From Haberlea rhodopensis (Eukaryota; Streptophyta; Magnoliopsida; Lamiales; Gesneriaceae): 64,000 nt of DNA. Positions within the stretch are counted from its first letter, which is position 1. Every line of letters starts with the position of its first letter. The notes under the pieces are model-generated. The model had not been told where the DNA came from, did no database searches, and saw only the letters and a program-made list of their open reading frames with translations. The position numbers and the translations under genes were made by a program. The stretch is taken from positions 62,001 through 126,000 of the forward strand of contig CAJQUN010000422.1 in the NCBI GenBank assembly GCA_907163345.1, read 5' to 3'. Positions 24,418 to 35,609 of the stretch are shown one piece after another.

Positions 24418-24440
24418 TTTTCTCTCCCACTAAAAAAGAT
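24418..24440 (-). other. Chromovirus polypurine tract
   Basis: The minus strand reads CTTTTTTAGTGGGAGAGAAAA immediately before the LTR sequence CCCCGATG. A purine run at this position primes plus-strand DNA synthesis. The expected LTR start TGTGATG is absent between them. Confidence 0.75.
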
Positions 24441-24589
24441 TCCGTCCCGAAATCTCCAGCTTACATACATATTACATGACAAGCATATATCATATCACCA
24501 GTCCTAATACATATCAAAACTAAATTCAGAATATGGATCAGAATATAGACTCATATACATGGAATACAATGGAGCAGAATCAAACAAAT

Positions 24590-24728
24590 GTGGATAAGAT
24601 TCTCACATCTTGCTTTCCAACTCCCAAGTTGATTCTTCCACGCCATGTCGTAGTCATTGTACTCGTACCAACTGAATAGATTTGTTACGCAATACTTTAT
24701 CTTTTCGATCCAAAATACTAAATGTTCA
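24590..24728 (-). pseudogene. Chromodomain remnant
   Basis: Reading across frames after the integrase stop gives DRKDKVLRNKSI and then RHGVEESTWELESKM, the typical C-terminal chromodomain of plant Tekay-type elements. The domain would direct insertion to heterochromatin by binding modified histone H3. A frameshift and the upstream stop at about 24731 separate it from integrase. Confidence 0.65.
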
Positions 24729-24730
24729 AC

Positions 24731-26072
24731 TTAGCATAACGAAGGATCAAGTTCAACATCATCAGGCTGGAGTACATGTGCTGGATCAGGTTCATATTTT
24801 CGTAACATAGAAACATGAAATACATCGTGAATGGCGGATACGGCTGGATGTAATGCCAAACGATAAGCAAGATCTCCAACTCGATCAAGGATCTCGTACG
24901 GGCCAACATATCGAGGTGATAGTTTACCTCGCATGCCAAAACGCACAGTGCCTCGAAATGGAGTTATTTTCAAAAATACACGATCACCTTTCTGAAATTC
25001 TAAGGGTCGTCTTCGCTTGTTAGCATAACTTGCTTGACGATCCTGTGCGGCCTTCATACGCTGTCTAATTAACTGAACTTTTTCATTCATTTCTTGTATC
25101 ATATCAGGTCCAGTCAATTGTTTTTCACCAATTTCTTCCCAGAATAAAGGTGATCTACATCGTCTTTCATATAATGCTTCAAATGGTGCCATACCAATGC
25201 TCGTCTGGTAGCTATTATTATAAGAAAATTCCACCATCGGTAAAGCTTCTTGCCAACCAACATTAAAATCCATCACCACAGCGCGTAGCATATCTTCAAG
25301 AGTTTGAATAGTACGTTCAGTTTTGTCATCAGTATGAGGATGATAAGCAGTACTCATTGCCAAACGCGTACCCATAGCATCTTGAAAACTACTCCAGAAT
25401 TTACAAGTAAATCTGGGATCACGATCAGGAACAATTGAGACAGGCACACCATGCAGTCTCACTCGATATACAAACGAGCCATTTTCTTATACGGAAAAGT
25501 GCGCTCATACGGAATGAAACGTGCAGATTTAGAAAGTCGATCAATAATAACCAAATAACATCACAACCTCGGGGTGATCGAGGAAGATAGGTTACAAAAT
25601 CCATAGCAATATGTTCCCAATTCCATTTGGGAATTTCAAGACTATGAAGTAACCCTCCGGGTTTCATTCGTTCAGCTTTTACCTGTTGACAAACTAAACA
25701 TTTGGAAATAAATTCAGCTATATCCTTCTTCATAAGTTTCCACCAGAATTGTGGTCTTAGAGTCATATACATCTTTCGGCCTCCAGGGTGGATATTGTAT
25801 TTGCTACAATGTGCTTCACGAAGAAGAGCAGATTTCAAATCAGAATTATCAGGAACAACCAACCGACCATTAAGTCGTAAGGAACCATCAGAAGATATTT
25901 GAAAGCCAGAAGGATGTCCTGCAGACACGAGTTCTTTATATTTCTGAGTTTGAGAATCATTTCGTTGGGCTTTCTTGATTTTAGAAATCAATTTTGGTTC
26001 AATCTGTAATGCAGAAACAGTGACAATTCCCATGTGAGTGAAAAGTCCAACCAGAAGTACAGATATCATCAT
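24731..26072 (-). pseudogene. Chromovirus integrase
   Basis: Two overlapping frames. The first (26072-25425) holds the HHCC zinc region (IHPGGRKMYMTLRP, SKCLVCQQVKA) and the first catalytic Asp (AMDFVTYLP). The second (25462-24731) holds the second Asp (VPDRDPRFTCKFW), the Glu (DDKTERTIQTLED) and the GPY/F module (YVGPYEILDRVG). All three catalytic acids are kept, but a frameshift at about 25440-25500 splits the enzyme. Confidence 0.88.
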
Positions 26073-26790
26073 GTACTTTAGCGATACGAACAGAAGCTAG
26101 AACAGAATCATGAACTTTACGGCTGAGAGCATCCGCAATAACATTCACTTGTCCAGGGTGATATTGAATCTCACAATCGAAGTCCTTCAAAAGATCCATC
26201 CACCTACGTTGCCTCATATTAAGATCAGATTGAGAGAATGAAAGCTCTTGTGGTCCGAATAAATAACAAATTTATCCCCGTATAAATAATGTCACCAAAT
26301 TTTTAAAGCAAAAACAATTGCTGCCAATTCCAAATCATGTACAGGGTATGTATTTTCATGAGATTTCAATTGGATAGACGCATAAGCAACCACTCGGCCA
26401 TGTTGCATCAATACACAGCCCAAACCTTTTAAAGACGCATATGTGTATACCACATATCCTCCGGTACCTGAAGGAATAGTAAGTACAGGTGCAGTGGTCA
26501 GTTTCGTCTTTAGTTCAAGAAAACTTGCTTCACACTCATCTGACCAAATAAATTTTTGATTTTTCTGTGTCAGTTGAGTAATAGGTTTAGCAAATTTTGA
26601 AAAACCTTTAATAAAACGACGATAATAACCAGCTAAACCCATGAAACTTCGGACCTCAGGAACATTGGTAGGTCTCGGCCAATTTAACACTGCTTCAACC
26701 TTTGTTGGATCAACATAAATGCCATGTCGAGAAATGACGTGGCCCAAGAATACCACCTTGTCCATCCAGAATTCACATTTGGACAATTTG
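26000..26790 (-). pseudogene. Chromovirus RNase H and RT connection
   Basis: Includes the RT thumb/connection (FLGHVISRHGI, RSFMGLAGYYRRFIKGF) and RNase H. The first RNase H catalytic Asp, normally in a DAS motif, is Tyr here (VVYTYASLKGLGCVL), while HDLELAAIVFAL keeps the Glu. A stop after ALKIW (26292) breaks it. The tether before integrase reads HPGQVNVIADALSRK. Confidence 0.85.
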
Positions 26791-27330
26791 GCATAAAGAT
26801 GTTCCGAAGAGTTTGAAGTACCAACTTCAAATGTTCAATATGCTCCTCTTTGGATTTCGAATAGACAAGAATATCATCAATAAAGACGATAACAAATTGA
26901 TTCAAGAAATCCTGGAAAACTCGATTCATTAAATCCATAAAGACTGCAGGAGCATTAGTGAGACCAAATGGCATGACCAAGAATTCACAATGACCATACC
27001 TAGTACGAAAAGCAGTTTTAGATACATCTTCCTCTCGAACACGTACTTGATGATATCCAGAACGAAGATCTATTTTTGAGTAGATAGAAGTGCCTTGAAG
27101 TTGATCGAATAAACATCAATACGAGGCAATGGATACTTATTTTTTTTCACAGTTTGCCCGATTCAGTTCCTATAATCGATGCACATTCGCATAGTCCCGT
27201 CCTTCTTTCAAACAAACAGAACTGGAGCTCCCCAATGTGATACACTTGGTCGAATATATCCTTTATCGAGAAGATCCTGTAAGTGGTCTTTCAATTCTTT
27301 CAATTCCAACAGTGCCATACGATAAAGAGC
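26684..27330 (-). pseudogene. Chromovirus reverse transcriptase
   Basis: MPFGLTNAPAVFMDLMNRVF and the catalytic FIDDILVYS motif are intact at 26980-26850. Upstream, a frameshift in an A/T run at about 27130-27145 and a stop interrupt the fingers region between the LLDKGYIRPS lead-in and the palm. The conserved core identifies it clearly as Ty3-Gypsy type. Confidence 0.9.
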
Positions 27331-27860
27331 TTTGGAAATAGGTGCAGTACCCGGAACAAGATCAATACTGAATTCAACTTCTCGATGAGGAGGAAAACCA
27401 GGAATCTCATCGGGATAGACATCAGGAAATTCTTTGACGATAGGAATATCAGATAAAGATGGCTCCTTTTTCGATATATCAATAGCATAGATAAGAAAAC
27501 CCTCATTCCCGTTACATAAAAGTCGGGACATTTCAAGAGACGATATCAATGGAATTTTCCCTTGGGAACCCTTGCCATAAAAATTCCACTTAGGTCCATC
27601 AATTGGTCGGCATCGAACTACCCCATGACAACAATCAACAGTAGTTCGATTGGTAGTGAGAACATCCATGCCAACAATGCAATCAAAGACGTGCATAGGG
27701 AGGACAATCAAATTTCATAATAGAACATTATCCTCATACAATTAACACACAATTATGCACAACCTGTCCAGATAAGATAATTCTTCCTGCTGGCATATCT
27801 ATCGATAAGGTATTATCTAATGAAGTACATATAATATCATGCAAGCCACAAATGCATGCG
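27331..27860 (-). pseudogene. Chromovirus protease and linker to RT
   Basis: DCIVGMDVL, typical of the second half of the retropepsin domain in plant chromoviruses, lies near 27680. The linker continues through VKEFPDVYPDEIPGFPPHREVEF. The active-site region upstream (27712-27860) is interrupted by frameshifts. Confidence 0.8.
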
Positions 27861-27906
27861 ATATGAATGAGTGGGATGCTCATGTATCAAATAACACACG
27901 TGCAGA

Positions 27907-28986
27907 CTAATCACATAACGTGCAAATACCTGCAATAACACCACCATGAGCCTCCTTCGCCTGATCCTCAGTCATGGCGTACACTCTGGCCTGAGGAGGA
28001 CCCAAAACAGTCTGACCTCGAGATCCTCGATACTGTGGAACATTCGACTGTTGAAATAATGGCATAGGAGCAATAGGAATAGTGGGAGCAGTAGGTCTAT
28101 TTGGGCAATTTCGTATCAAATAACCCACTTGTCCACAACGAAAACATGTACCTAAGACTTTACGACATTGTTCTACTGGATGCCTTCCACCACACACTAC
28201 AAGAAGAACCACAAAAATGTCTCTCTCGTGAACTAGAAGATCCAGATGAAGAAGAACCAGAAGAACCTATCTTCTTAAAGATTTTGCATTTAGGATGCAG
28301 AGTAGGCTGCTGAGTAGGTACTGGTGGCGGAGGAAGAAACTATGGACCTCCCCTTCTAAGTCCTGATTCTACCATCTTTGCCCGTTCCACTGCATCAACA
28401 TAAGTAGTATGGGAGCCAGCAGTCACCAAAGTAAATATGGTAGGATGCAACCCATTGACAAACCTATTAAATCCCGCCTTTGGATTTGCCGCTACATGTG
28501 GTGCATATTTTAGCAGGATAGAGAATTTTGAGGCATATTCTACAAGTGTCATGGTTCCCTGCTGCAAATTATTAAATTCATTTTCCTGAGCAGTATAGTA
28601 GGATGGAGTTGAATACTGCTCCAGAAATTGGGCCTTGAAGACATCCCAAGATACTTCAACTCCGGCTTCAATAAATCCAATCTCAGCGGCTCACCAAGAT
28701 TGTGCACTATCCTTCAACTGATATAGGGCAAGTGGCAGTTTACGATATTCAGGATACTCAATCATTCTGAATAGATGTTCGATCACTTTCAACCACGATT
28801 CAGCTCGTGCAGAACCCTCTGTTCCATGAAATTTGGGCGGATGTAAATTCTGAATCGAGCCATGACAAGATCCATAGACATCTCTTCAAATTGATCAATC
28901 ACACGCTCAACACTGATGCTATTGGCAGCCTCAGCTTCAATAGCAGGTGCCTTGCCCTTACCTCGACCTCTTGCTTTTCTAAACAT
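27907..28986 (-). pseudogene. Chromovirus gag
   Basis: Starts with a basic segment (MFRKARGRGKGKAP). The retrotransposon gag domain is readable from about 28660 to 28340 (TMTLVEYASKFSIL; FVNGLHPTI). A zinc knuckle follows at 28146-28105 as CFRCGQVGYLIRNC: the His of CCHC is Tyr, so metal binding is probably lost. Several stops at 28568-28788 interrupt the gene. Confidence 0.85.
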
Positions 28987-29160
28987 CTACAAACTCAAGT
29001 GTCAACAACATAATTCCAAACAAATATACAAACAATACATATCAATTTATCTCATGTCCAATCAAACAAGAACAAAGAATTTCATATAATTCAAACACAT
29101 GCGCACATATATCTTTGTGCCTATTTCAGTGCACACAAAACTCCAAAGCATTCCCAGTTA
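28987..29160 (-). other. Chromovirus leader between primer site and gag
   Basis: Noncoding, AT-rich untranslated leader; no further signal recognised. Confidence 0.6.
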
Positions 29161-29173
29161 TGCTCTGATACCA
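29161..29173 (-). other. Primer binding site, tRNA-iMet type
   Basis: Minus strand TGGTATCAGAGCA, complementary to the 3' end of initiator tRNA-Met, three bases from the LTR end. This fixes the orientation and the inner LTR boundary. Confidence 0.93.
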
Positions 29174-29176
29174 TAC

Positions 29177-31223
29177 TGTGAGGGCCCAATCCTAATAATG
29201 TGATTAATTACCACACAATGATAATTATAGCTTAAACAGCGGAAGCTGATTTTAACATTTATTAACATGTTGCCCTAAAAATTTCGGCTTGACCTCGTCA
29301 CACGAGAAACATACCACCAATACCAATAGTCAAAATATATATAGATACCATTAGTTTTATCTCCATCAACACAAATCAAACTATGAAACACATATTCACA
29401 CTGAGCAAAATAAACTACATATACATACACTCCCTACACTCCAGGGACACACCCCTGGTACCTATACGATTGGGATAAGAAGGAAAATAAACCTCTCAAG
29501 TGTGACTCACTGGATGTCTACTCTCTGGGGTCATAGCCACCTATACTGCCTACCATTGTCCACACACAAAGACAACAACAGTCCCCCTTGGGGGTGAGCA
29601 AAAGCCCAATATGGAATGATCATAGAATATACATCATGTATCTATAAAATGATATATGAAATGAAATGCAATGCATGTCATGTCATGTCGGTATCATACA
29701 CCCATCCGCTGGGTATCTCGGAGCCAATAAATGAAAGTCCAAATACTACATAGATAAATCACTCGAGCATGTCAAGCAAAGGAATGTCTATATGGTGCGT
29801 CGTCAAAGCGTCACCGCATCCAAGCTCTTGACATCAGATCATATCATACAGATGACGTCAGCAAGGCACCACCTTATAACAGTCTCAATAAATAGGGATA
29901 ATCCAGAGGATGACGTCGGCAAACACCACCAATCCCCATTTCAACAAATCATAGCAATCATAAGGGCCACGAATCCCTATGCCTTTCAGGCCACTTAATG
30001 CCAGTCATAGCACCGTGTACAACCTTTATGATTGATCGAATCCAAAATAATAGGGTATCAAATAATCGTAGCTCAACATGTATGTCATGCATCGATGTAT
30101 GTATAAAAACTGATATGTGTAAACAAAACATTTATTTTCATACATCGATATGCAGTTATGAATGCTATGAATGCCACATAATTTAAATAAAATCACGTAG
30201 CCACATAAAAACAAGTAATTCACAGAAGTCGTCAAATCATATACCAACTGATACAGATACCTGTTGTATGTTACCCGATCGCAACATACCTTTACTTCTC
30301 AATATCTGAGGGTCGACTTGAGCTTGTAGAGTCGATGTATTCACTGTATAACAATTACATTTACAATTCACTAAATTAAGCATTAAATATTGGTTATCAA
30401 TTGTAGTCATAGCTGAACCAATTTAGGGTAATTAAATTGATGTGCTTACATCATAATTTAATTAGCTAAATTATTTTTCACCAATTCAAATTATTTTTCA
30501 ACAATTATAGCCCAAATTAACTGGTAATTATCGAAGCGAAGTCGGAAAAATCGAGCTTCGAGTTTTACCCAATTTTCGCACAATGTCATGCACGCAATTC
30601 CTCCGATTCCGGCGAACTGCGGCGGCGGTAGAGGCGGCGACTGGTGTAGAAAGTTTTGTCTAGGTGAGGGGAAGAGATTTGGTGTATGGCTTTGTCCAAT
30701 TTGTTGTAGAATCAAAGAAATCGAACCAAAAATGCTCAAACCCTAGTCTGTGCGAGTTTGTCCGTTCCAGGTCCAAATTGAAGCACTTTTCGAACACCAA
30801 AATTCAATTATCCGGTATGGAAAGTTTCACCTTTGAGTTGTGAACACGTTAATATGTCGGGCTCATCGAGAGATGGTCGTACGGCGGCGAACGGAGCTGA
30901 TTTACACGCGGTGGTCGGTGATCGCGCGATAAGTGCATGTTTTCGCACCTTTTAGTAGGTGTCCGCGATCTGTGTATTTTAAACACATTTTACTATGTAT
31001 TTTACATCCTACACCGATATATATTAATTCCCGGCCAATTATGAACATCGGGATGACACCGGTGTACTGGTGCATGTACATTGCATGTACAATTCACACC
31101 TGACTTCGTGTCACTACTTCAATCACAATATAAAATCTATCATTTTAACACAAATTTTATATTTAGTAAATTACTTTTACAACATGTATGCACTTAATGT
31201 TAATCGGACATCGGGGCATCACA
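29177..31223 (-). repeat. Chromovirus 5' LTR (2047 bp)
   Basis: Plus-strand ends TGTGAGGGCC and GGGGCATCACA are inverted over TGTGA/TCACA. It retains the terminal seven bases missing from the 3' LTR. It is flanked outside by ACAGT, the right target duplication. Confidence 0.93.
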
Positions 31224-31348
31224 ACAGTTAACATATTTATTTTATTATCAAAAACGTAAAGAAATAATAGATCAAGACAAAAAAACTTTACTAAGAGTGC
31301 CCAAATCAAGGTCTGCAGTGGTCAAAGTCTGAGTGGTACCGTTTATCG
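31224..31348 (-). pseudogene. Copia extra-ORF end, resumed after chromovirus
   Basis: Colinear with 3255-3370 of the first Copia copy. The minus strand keeps an FDHCRPWFG-like ending comparable to FDRTKPWFG there. Its continuation upstream is cut off by the Athila LTR at 31349. Confidence 0.65.
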
Positions 31349-32861
31349 TGTACACCCAAATTAACACTCTCAAGTTAATAGCTATAATTAATGTAGTAGC
31401 ATGAGGGATCGATCCCATGAGGAAGGATAAATCTTTGTGTTAACTAGTGCAAACGAAAATAAAAAGGGGTTTTGAAATCAATTAAATTACTACAATGATG
31501 CAAAATCTATGAAAATTATGGATTAACTAATATGCAACATTAAACTTTGATGAATTAACTTATGAGAAAATAACGATTCTTGGTTGTGGATCGACTCTAC
31601 AATTCTGGTTTACTATCTCGATCATCGATCTTCATATACGATACAATTTTCTTGTGAATATTCATCGTGAACATTTAATCCAATAATCAAAGTCTTATCT
31701 CACCTCAAGTTTAGTTAATTACCCCAAGCATTCTAGTTTAACCCTTATCAAGCAATCAATTAAAATACAACCGAGTAAGATTTAAATCGATGATAGCATA
31801 TGAACTAATGAGATCGATGAAGCTAAAAAACATAATCCAAGCGTCTATTTAATCTGATCAATTGTTTTCCCTAAGAATTTAACAAACTTACAAGCAGAAA
31901 TTTATTAATCTTAGTTGCTTCGTAAATTAGAGGGATCAAACGATTCCATATTTGATATCTAATGTAGTATTAGATTGTACGGATAAAAGCTAGGTGATCA
32001 ATCCAACAATTACAACACAATCATAGCAATAAAATCAGAAAAACAATTGATACTCAATGAAAATCAACAAACAAAACTTAATCTCACGAGAATCGTAAAC
32101 TCCGTATCATCTTCCTTAACCAATAATCACAAAGGTGTGTAGCCACTCATGACTAAATTAAAAACAACAAAACTTAATATAAAAATCATTAAACTAAAAA
32201 GAAAGAGTTACTAGAAGATGACACGATTCTGGCTCGTCAATTTCATCTTCGTTCTTCGATCTTCAAGTTGTTCTTCCCAAAATTGAGAGAAAAAGTGTTC
32301 TAACTCTAAAATATGATGGAATAGTCTGAATTGAGGTCCCAAAATCGTGTATATAGGGTAGGAATCTGATAGGGTAGGTACAAAAATCTATCCAAAGATG
32401 GAAAAATCGAGTTTCCTTATTTTCAGGATTCAGCTGGCGATCGATCGCCAGCTTTTATTTTTCAAACAGATTGTCTCGGCAATCGATAGCGGAAATGTGC
32501 CGATCGATCACCGAGCTTTTAAATTTGGCCATTGTGTTTCGGCAATCGATCGCTGAAGTGTGCCGATCGATCGCCGAGTCTTGTTGCTCGGATTTTCTCT
32601 GTTGGCGATCGATCGATGTTTGTTTGGTGATCAATCGCGGTCCTCTGTCCACTTTTATGCATTTTTCTTGGTCTACTTTGATCCCTTGTCAACTCCAATG
32701 CATTTATTGATCGTTATTTGCCCTTGTTAGCTCGATTTCTTCGATTCCACCTACATTAACACAAGTATAGGATTTGGTAGCATAGGTATCAAATTAACTA
32801 TCAATACATACCAAACACAGACAATTAAGCGCAATAGATGTATGTAATTCTAATCACATCA
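31349..32861 (-). repeat. Athila 3' LTR (1513 bp)
   Basis: Plus-strand start TGTACACCC and end CACATCA. Homologous to 45599-46837 over the first 1.2 kb, including GGATCGATCCCA...GAGGAAGG and the GATCGATCG cluster at 32437-32640. It is the only complete LTR of this element. Confidence 0.88.
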
Positions 32862-32876
32862 AACTCCCCCATACTT
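32862..32876 (-). other. Athila polypurine tract
   Basis: Minus strand AAGTATGGGGGAGTT adjoining the LTR start TGATGTG. A close copy of the motif lies at 34114-34129, near the end of the coding region. Confidence 0.8.
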
Positions 32877-34180
32877 AATCCTTACTCGACCTCGAGTAAT
32901 CAGACAAAACTATAATCTTTTTGTTGTTGGCTCATAGATTCATAACAAACTAACTTGTCCTCACTTTAATGCCTCAACAATTTTAAACATGCATAGTAAT
33001 GAAAGGCGGTGAAAAGTTAACAGTGGAATAAGTTCAATCCCTAGACATCTCATACTCAACAAAGCAACGAACGTGTGTGTGGTCAAAAACAAATGTCGTG
33101 TACAAATTATAGATCCAATAAATGTAAACCCACAATAGCTCAAGTTGTACAACGACACAAGTATAAGCTCACTTGCACACTCTTCTCCACTATTTTAGCC
33201 ACTTGCAAACACAAATCAAGTAAGTATTTATTAGCTTGTAGCTTGGCCTAGGTATTGGCTTATGAAAGAAAGGGTAAGGTGTATCAAACAAGTGAGTATG
33301 TTGATATGCACAATAAAAACTTCTCTTCTTGAATGATTTTTTCCCAAACCTTGTTCATTTTTGCAAGGTTTAACTCATTAATTTTCTTCTTGTGCCTTGG
33401 CTCCCATTTGAGTCATATCTTTAGCAATTTTCTCAAGGCATCCCTTTTCTTTCATGCATCTCATTCTTTTGACCGTAAAGCTCACAGAACATACATGAAT
33501 CATTGATAACAAGTGCATGTGAATGAAACACATCATACTCCCGTCAAATGTATGGATAAAACATATTTAGGCTTATTAGGGAAGGATGATAAGCTAGTCA
33601 AAGACTGTTAAATGGCGGTCTTTTGTATGCTTAGCACACAACCATTCTTTTGCATTAAGGTTCAAAAAAGGTACTAATGATAATTTTATTTACATGGTAA
33701 GCTTGAAAGGCTCAAACTCATCAAAGATCGCATATATCACTTTCATGTTCCCAAGTAGTCTAGACATAAGCCTCAAAGAGCATGCCGCTAAGTTCTAGCA
33801 TGTACCAGAGACTTCTTAAGATTATCACAAAATTTACACAATCTTCACTACGCTATGCACACTTCACAAGTCATGATAATATCATGCTAAAAATATTCAA
33901 CTACTAAGTCAAAGCAAAATTTGTATTAGAGTTCAAAGAGTTCCAATGTTAACAATTCACCTATGTTCAAAAGCATGCATGTCCTCAATTAGGTTTCATC
34001 ATGAGCTAGTGATTCTAAGCATGAGTTCATTACTAACTATGAGCATAATTTTTTTTAGTTTTTATATTTTTTTTGTATATTTGTAATAATAAATCAATAA
34101 CACACCATTAATCCCTCCCCCATACTTAAATCTTACATTGTCCCCAATGTAAGTCGAAATTGTAAGGGAAGAGAACTAAG
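32877..34180 (-). other. Athila 3' noncoding region
   Basis: No reading frame is supported on either strand. The stretch holds the duplicated GTATGGGGGAGG motif followed upstream by ACATTGGGGACAATGT (about 34131-34150), a recurrent phrase in plant Athila elements. The env-like gene carried by some members at this position is not recognisable. Confidence 0.65.
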
Positions 34181-34189
34181 ACTACGAAA

Positions 34190-35604
34190 GCAATAAAAAA
34201 AATGAAAGAGAAAACTAACTCCCCTTGGGTTGCCTCCCAAGCAGCGCCTCTGTTTAACGTCGGTGGCCCGACGTCAGTCCATGGATCACGTGATGCTTGG
34301 TGGATCTTCAAGATCCACTTCTCCTTCTTTAGTGGCATGGAAACCTTCATAGTAAGCTTTCACTCTATGTATGTTCACCTTGAACGTCTTTGATTTTGCT
34401 AGGCTTTGAATCTCAACTGCACCATGAGGAAAAACAGCAGTTACTATAAAAGATCCAACCCATCAAGAACATAGCTTACCTGGAAATAAGCAAAGGCGGG
34501 AAAGGTAGAGGAGGACTATTAGACCAACTTCAAACTCCTTCCTCAAGATCATCTTGTCATGAAAGATCTACGTTTTCTCTTTGTAGACCTTTGAACTCTC
34601 ATATGCCTCATTGCGGATCTCTTCCAACTCTTTGTAGCTTTCTATTCTCTCCACTCTCGTCCATAGCCATGTTGAAGTGCTTGATAGCCCAATATGCTCG
34701 ATGTTCCAACTCTACAGGAAGATGATAAGGTTTACCAAAGATTAGTCTATAAGGAGGCATACCTATTGGCGTTTTGTATGCAGTCCGATAAGCCCACAAC
34801 AAATCATCTATTCTCAAGCTCCAATCCTTCCTAGTGGGATTTACAGTCTTCTCAAGATTGATTTGATTTCTCTATTTGAAACTTCGACTTGCCCATTTCT
34901 TTGAGAGTGATAGGCGTTGGACACCTTGTGTGTCACATGGTACTTCTTTAATAAACTCTCCACCGTCCTTGTGCAAAAATTGGTGCCTCGAGCACTTATG
35001 ATTGCACTTGGAGTCCCAAACCTAGAAAAAATGTTATGTTTTATAAAACCTGCAACCACTTTAGAATCATCAGTACGGGTGGCTAAAGCTTCCACCCATT
35101 TTGACACATAAATCACAGCAAGTAAAATATAAATATGGCCAAAAGAATTTGGAAATGGCCCCATGAAGTTGATGCCCCATACATCAAAAATTTCACAATA
35201 AAGTATGGGTTGTTGAAGCATCTCCTTTCCTTGAGATATGTTACCCGACTTTTGACACTCATGGCATGATTTGCAGAAATTATATGAATCACGAAATAAA
35301 ATTGGACAAAAGAACCCACATTCTAATACCTTCTTTGCAGTTCATTTGGCTCCAATGTGTCCACCAACCTCATGGGAATGACAAAAATGGAGTATAGAGG
35401 ATACCTCATTGGCCGGGATGAAACGCCAAAAAACTTGATCTGCACGATGTTTCCATAAGTATGCATCATCCCAAACATAGTACTCGGCGTCGCTTAAAAA
35501 CCTTCAATTTTTGAGTCCTATTCAAACTATTAGGAAAAGTATTAGTGGCCCCAAAAAATTAACAATGTCTGCATACCATGGTAAAATGATGTGCATGTCA
35601 AAGA
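34190..35604 (-). pseudogene. Athila integrase
   Basis: Core motifs EIFDVWGINFMGPFP, SRFGTPSAIISARGTNF and RNGQVEVSNREIKSIL align with Athila integrase. Two of the three catalytic acids are changed: the first Asp is Asn and the second lies in SARG where SDGG is usual; the Glu remains. WAYRTAYKTPIGMPPYRLIF and the C-terminal region continue to about 34190 through stops. The zinc region is broken by frameshifts at 35320-35600. Confidence 0.88.
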
Positions 35605-35609
35605 GTCGT

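Larger units (their letters stand above)
22360..31223 (-). mobile_element. Chromovirus (Tekay/Del-type Ty3-Gypsy), 8864 bp
   Basis: Order on the minus strand is 5' LTR, tRNA-iMet primer site, gag, protease, RT, RNase H, integrase, chromodomain trace, polypurine tract, 3' LTR, the Gypsy order with a C-terminal chromodomain. The target duplication is ACAAT (22355-22359) versus ACAGT (31224-31228), one mismatch. The host Copia sequence continues across it, as in the first Copia copy. LTRs differ at about 8 of some 200 positions I compared by eye (around 22860-23050 and 29675-29870), so insertion is moderately recent. Frameshifts, stops and two substituted key residues make it inactive. Confidence 0.93.
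16275..31348 (-). mobile_element. Second Sirevirus-like Copia copy, fragmentary and interrupted
   Basis: Only the 3' LTR (16275-16352 and 20452-21632), the 3' noncoding region (21633-22359) and the end of the extra reading frame (31224-31348) remain. Each piece is homologous to the first Copia copy in the same order. It is split by a hAT in the LTR and by a chromovirus in the internal part, both with target duplications. At 31349 it runs into an Athila LTR, and its gag, pol and 5' LTR are not found in the window. Confidence 0.8.

Noticed and set aside
29161..29173. tRNA gene suggested by TGGTATCAGAGC
   Set aside because: It is only the 3'-end complement of initiator tRNA used as a primer site next to the LTR; no cloverleaf surrounds it. 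The same applies to the sites in the miniature element.
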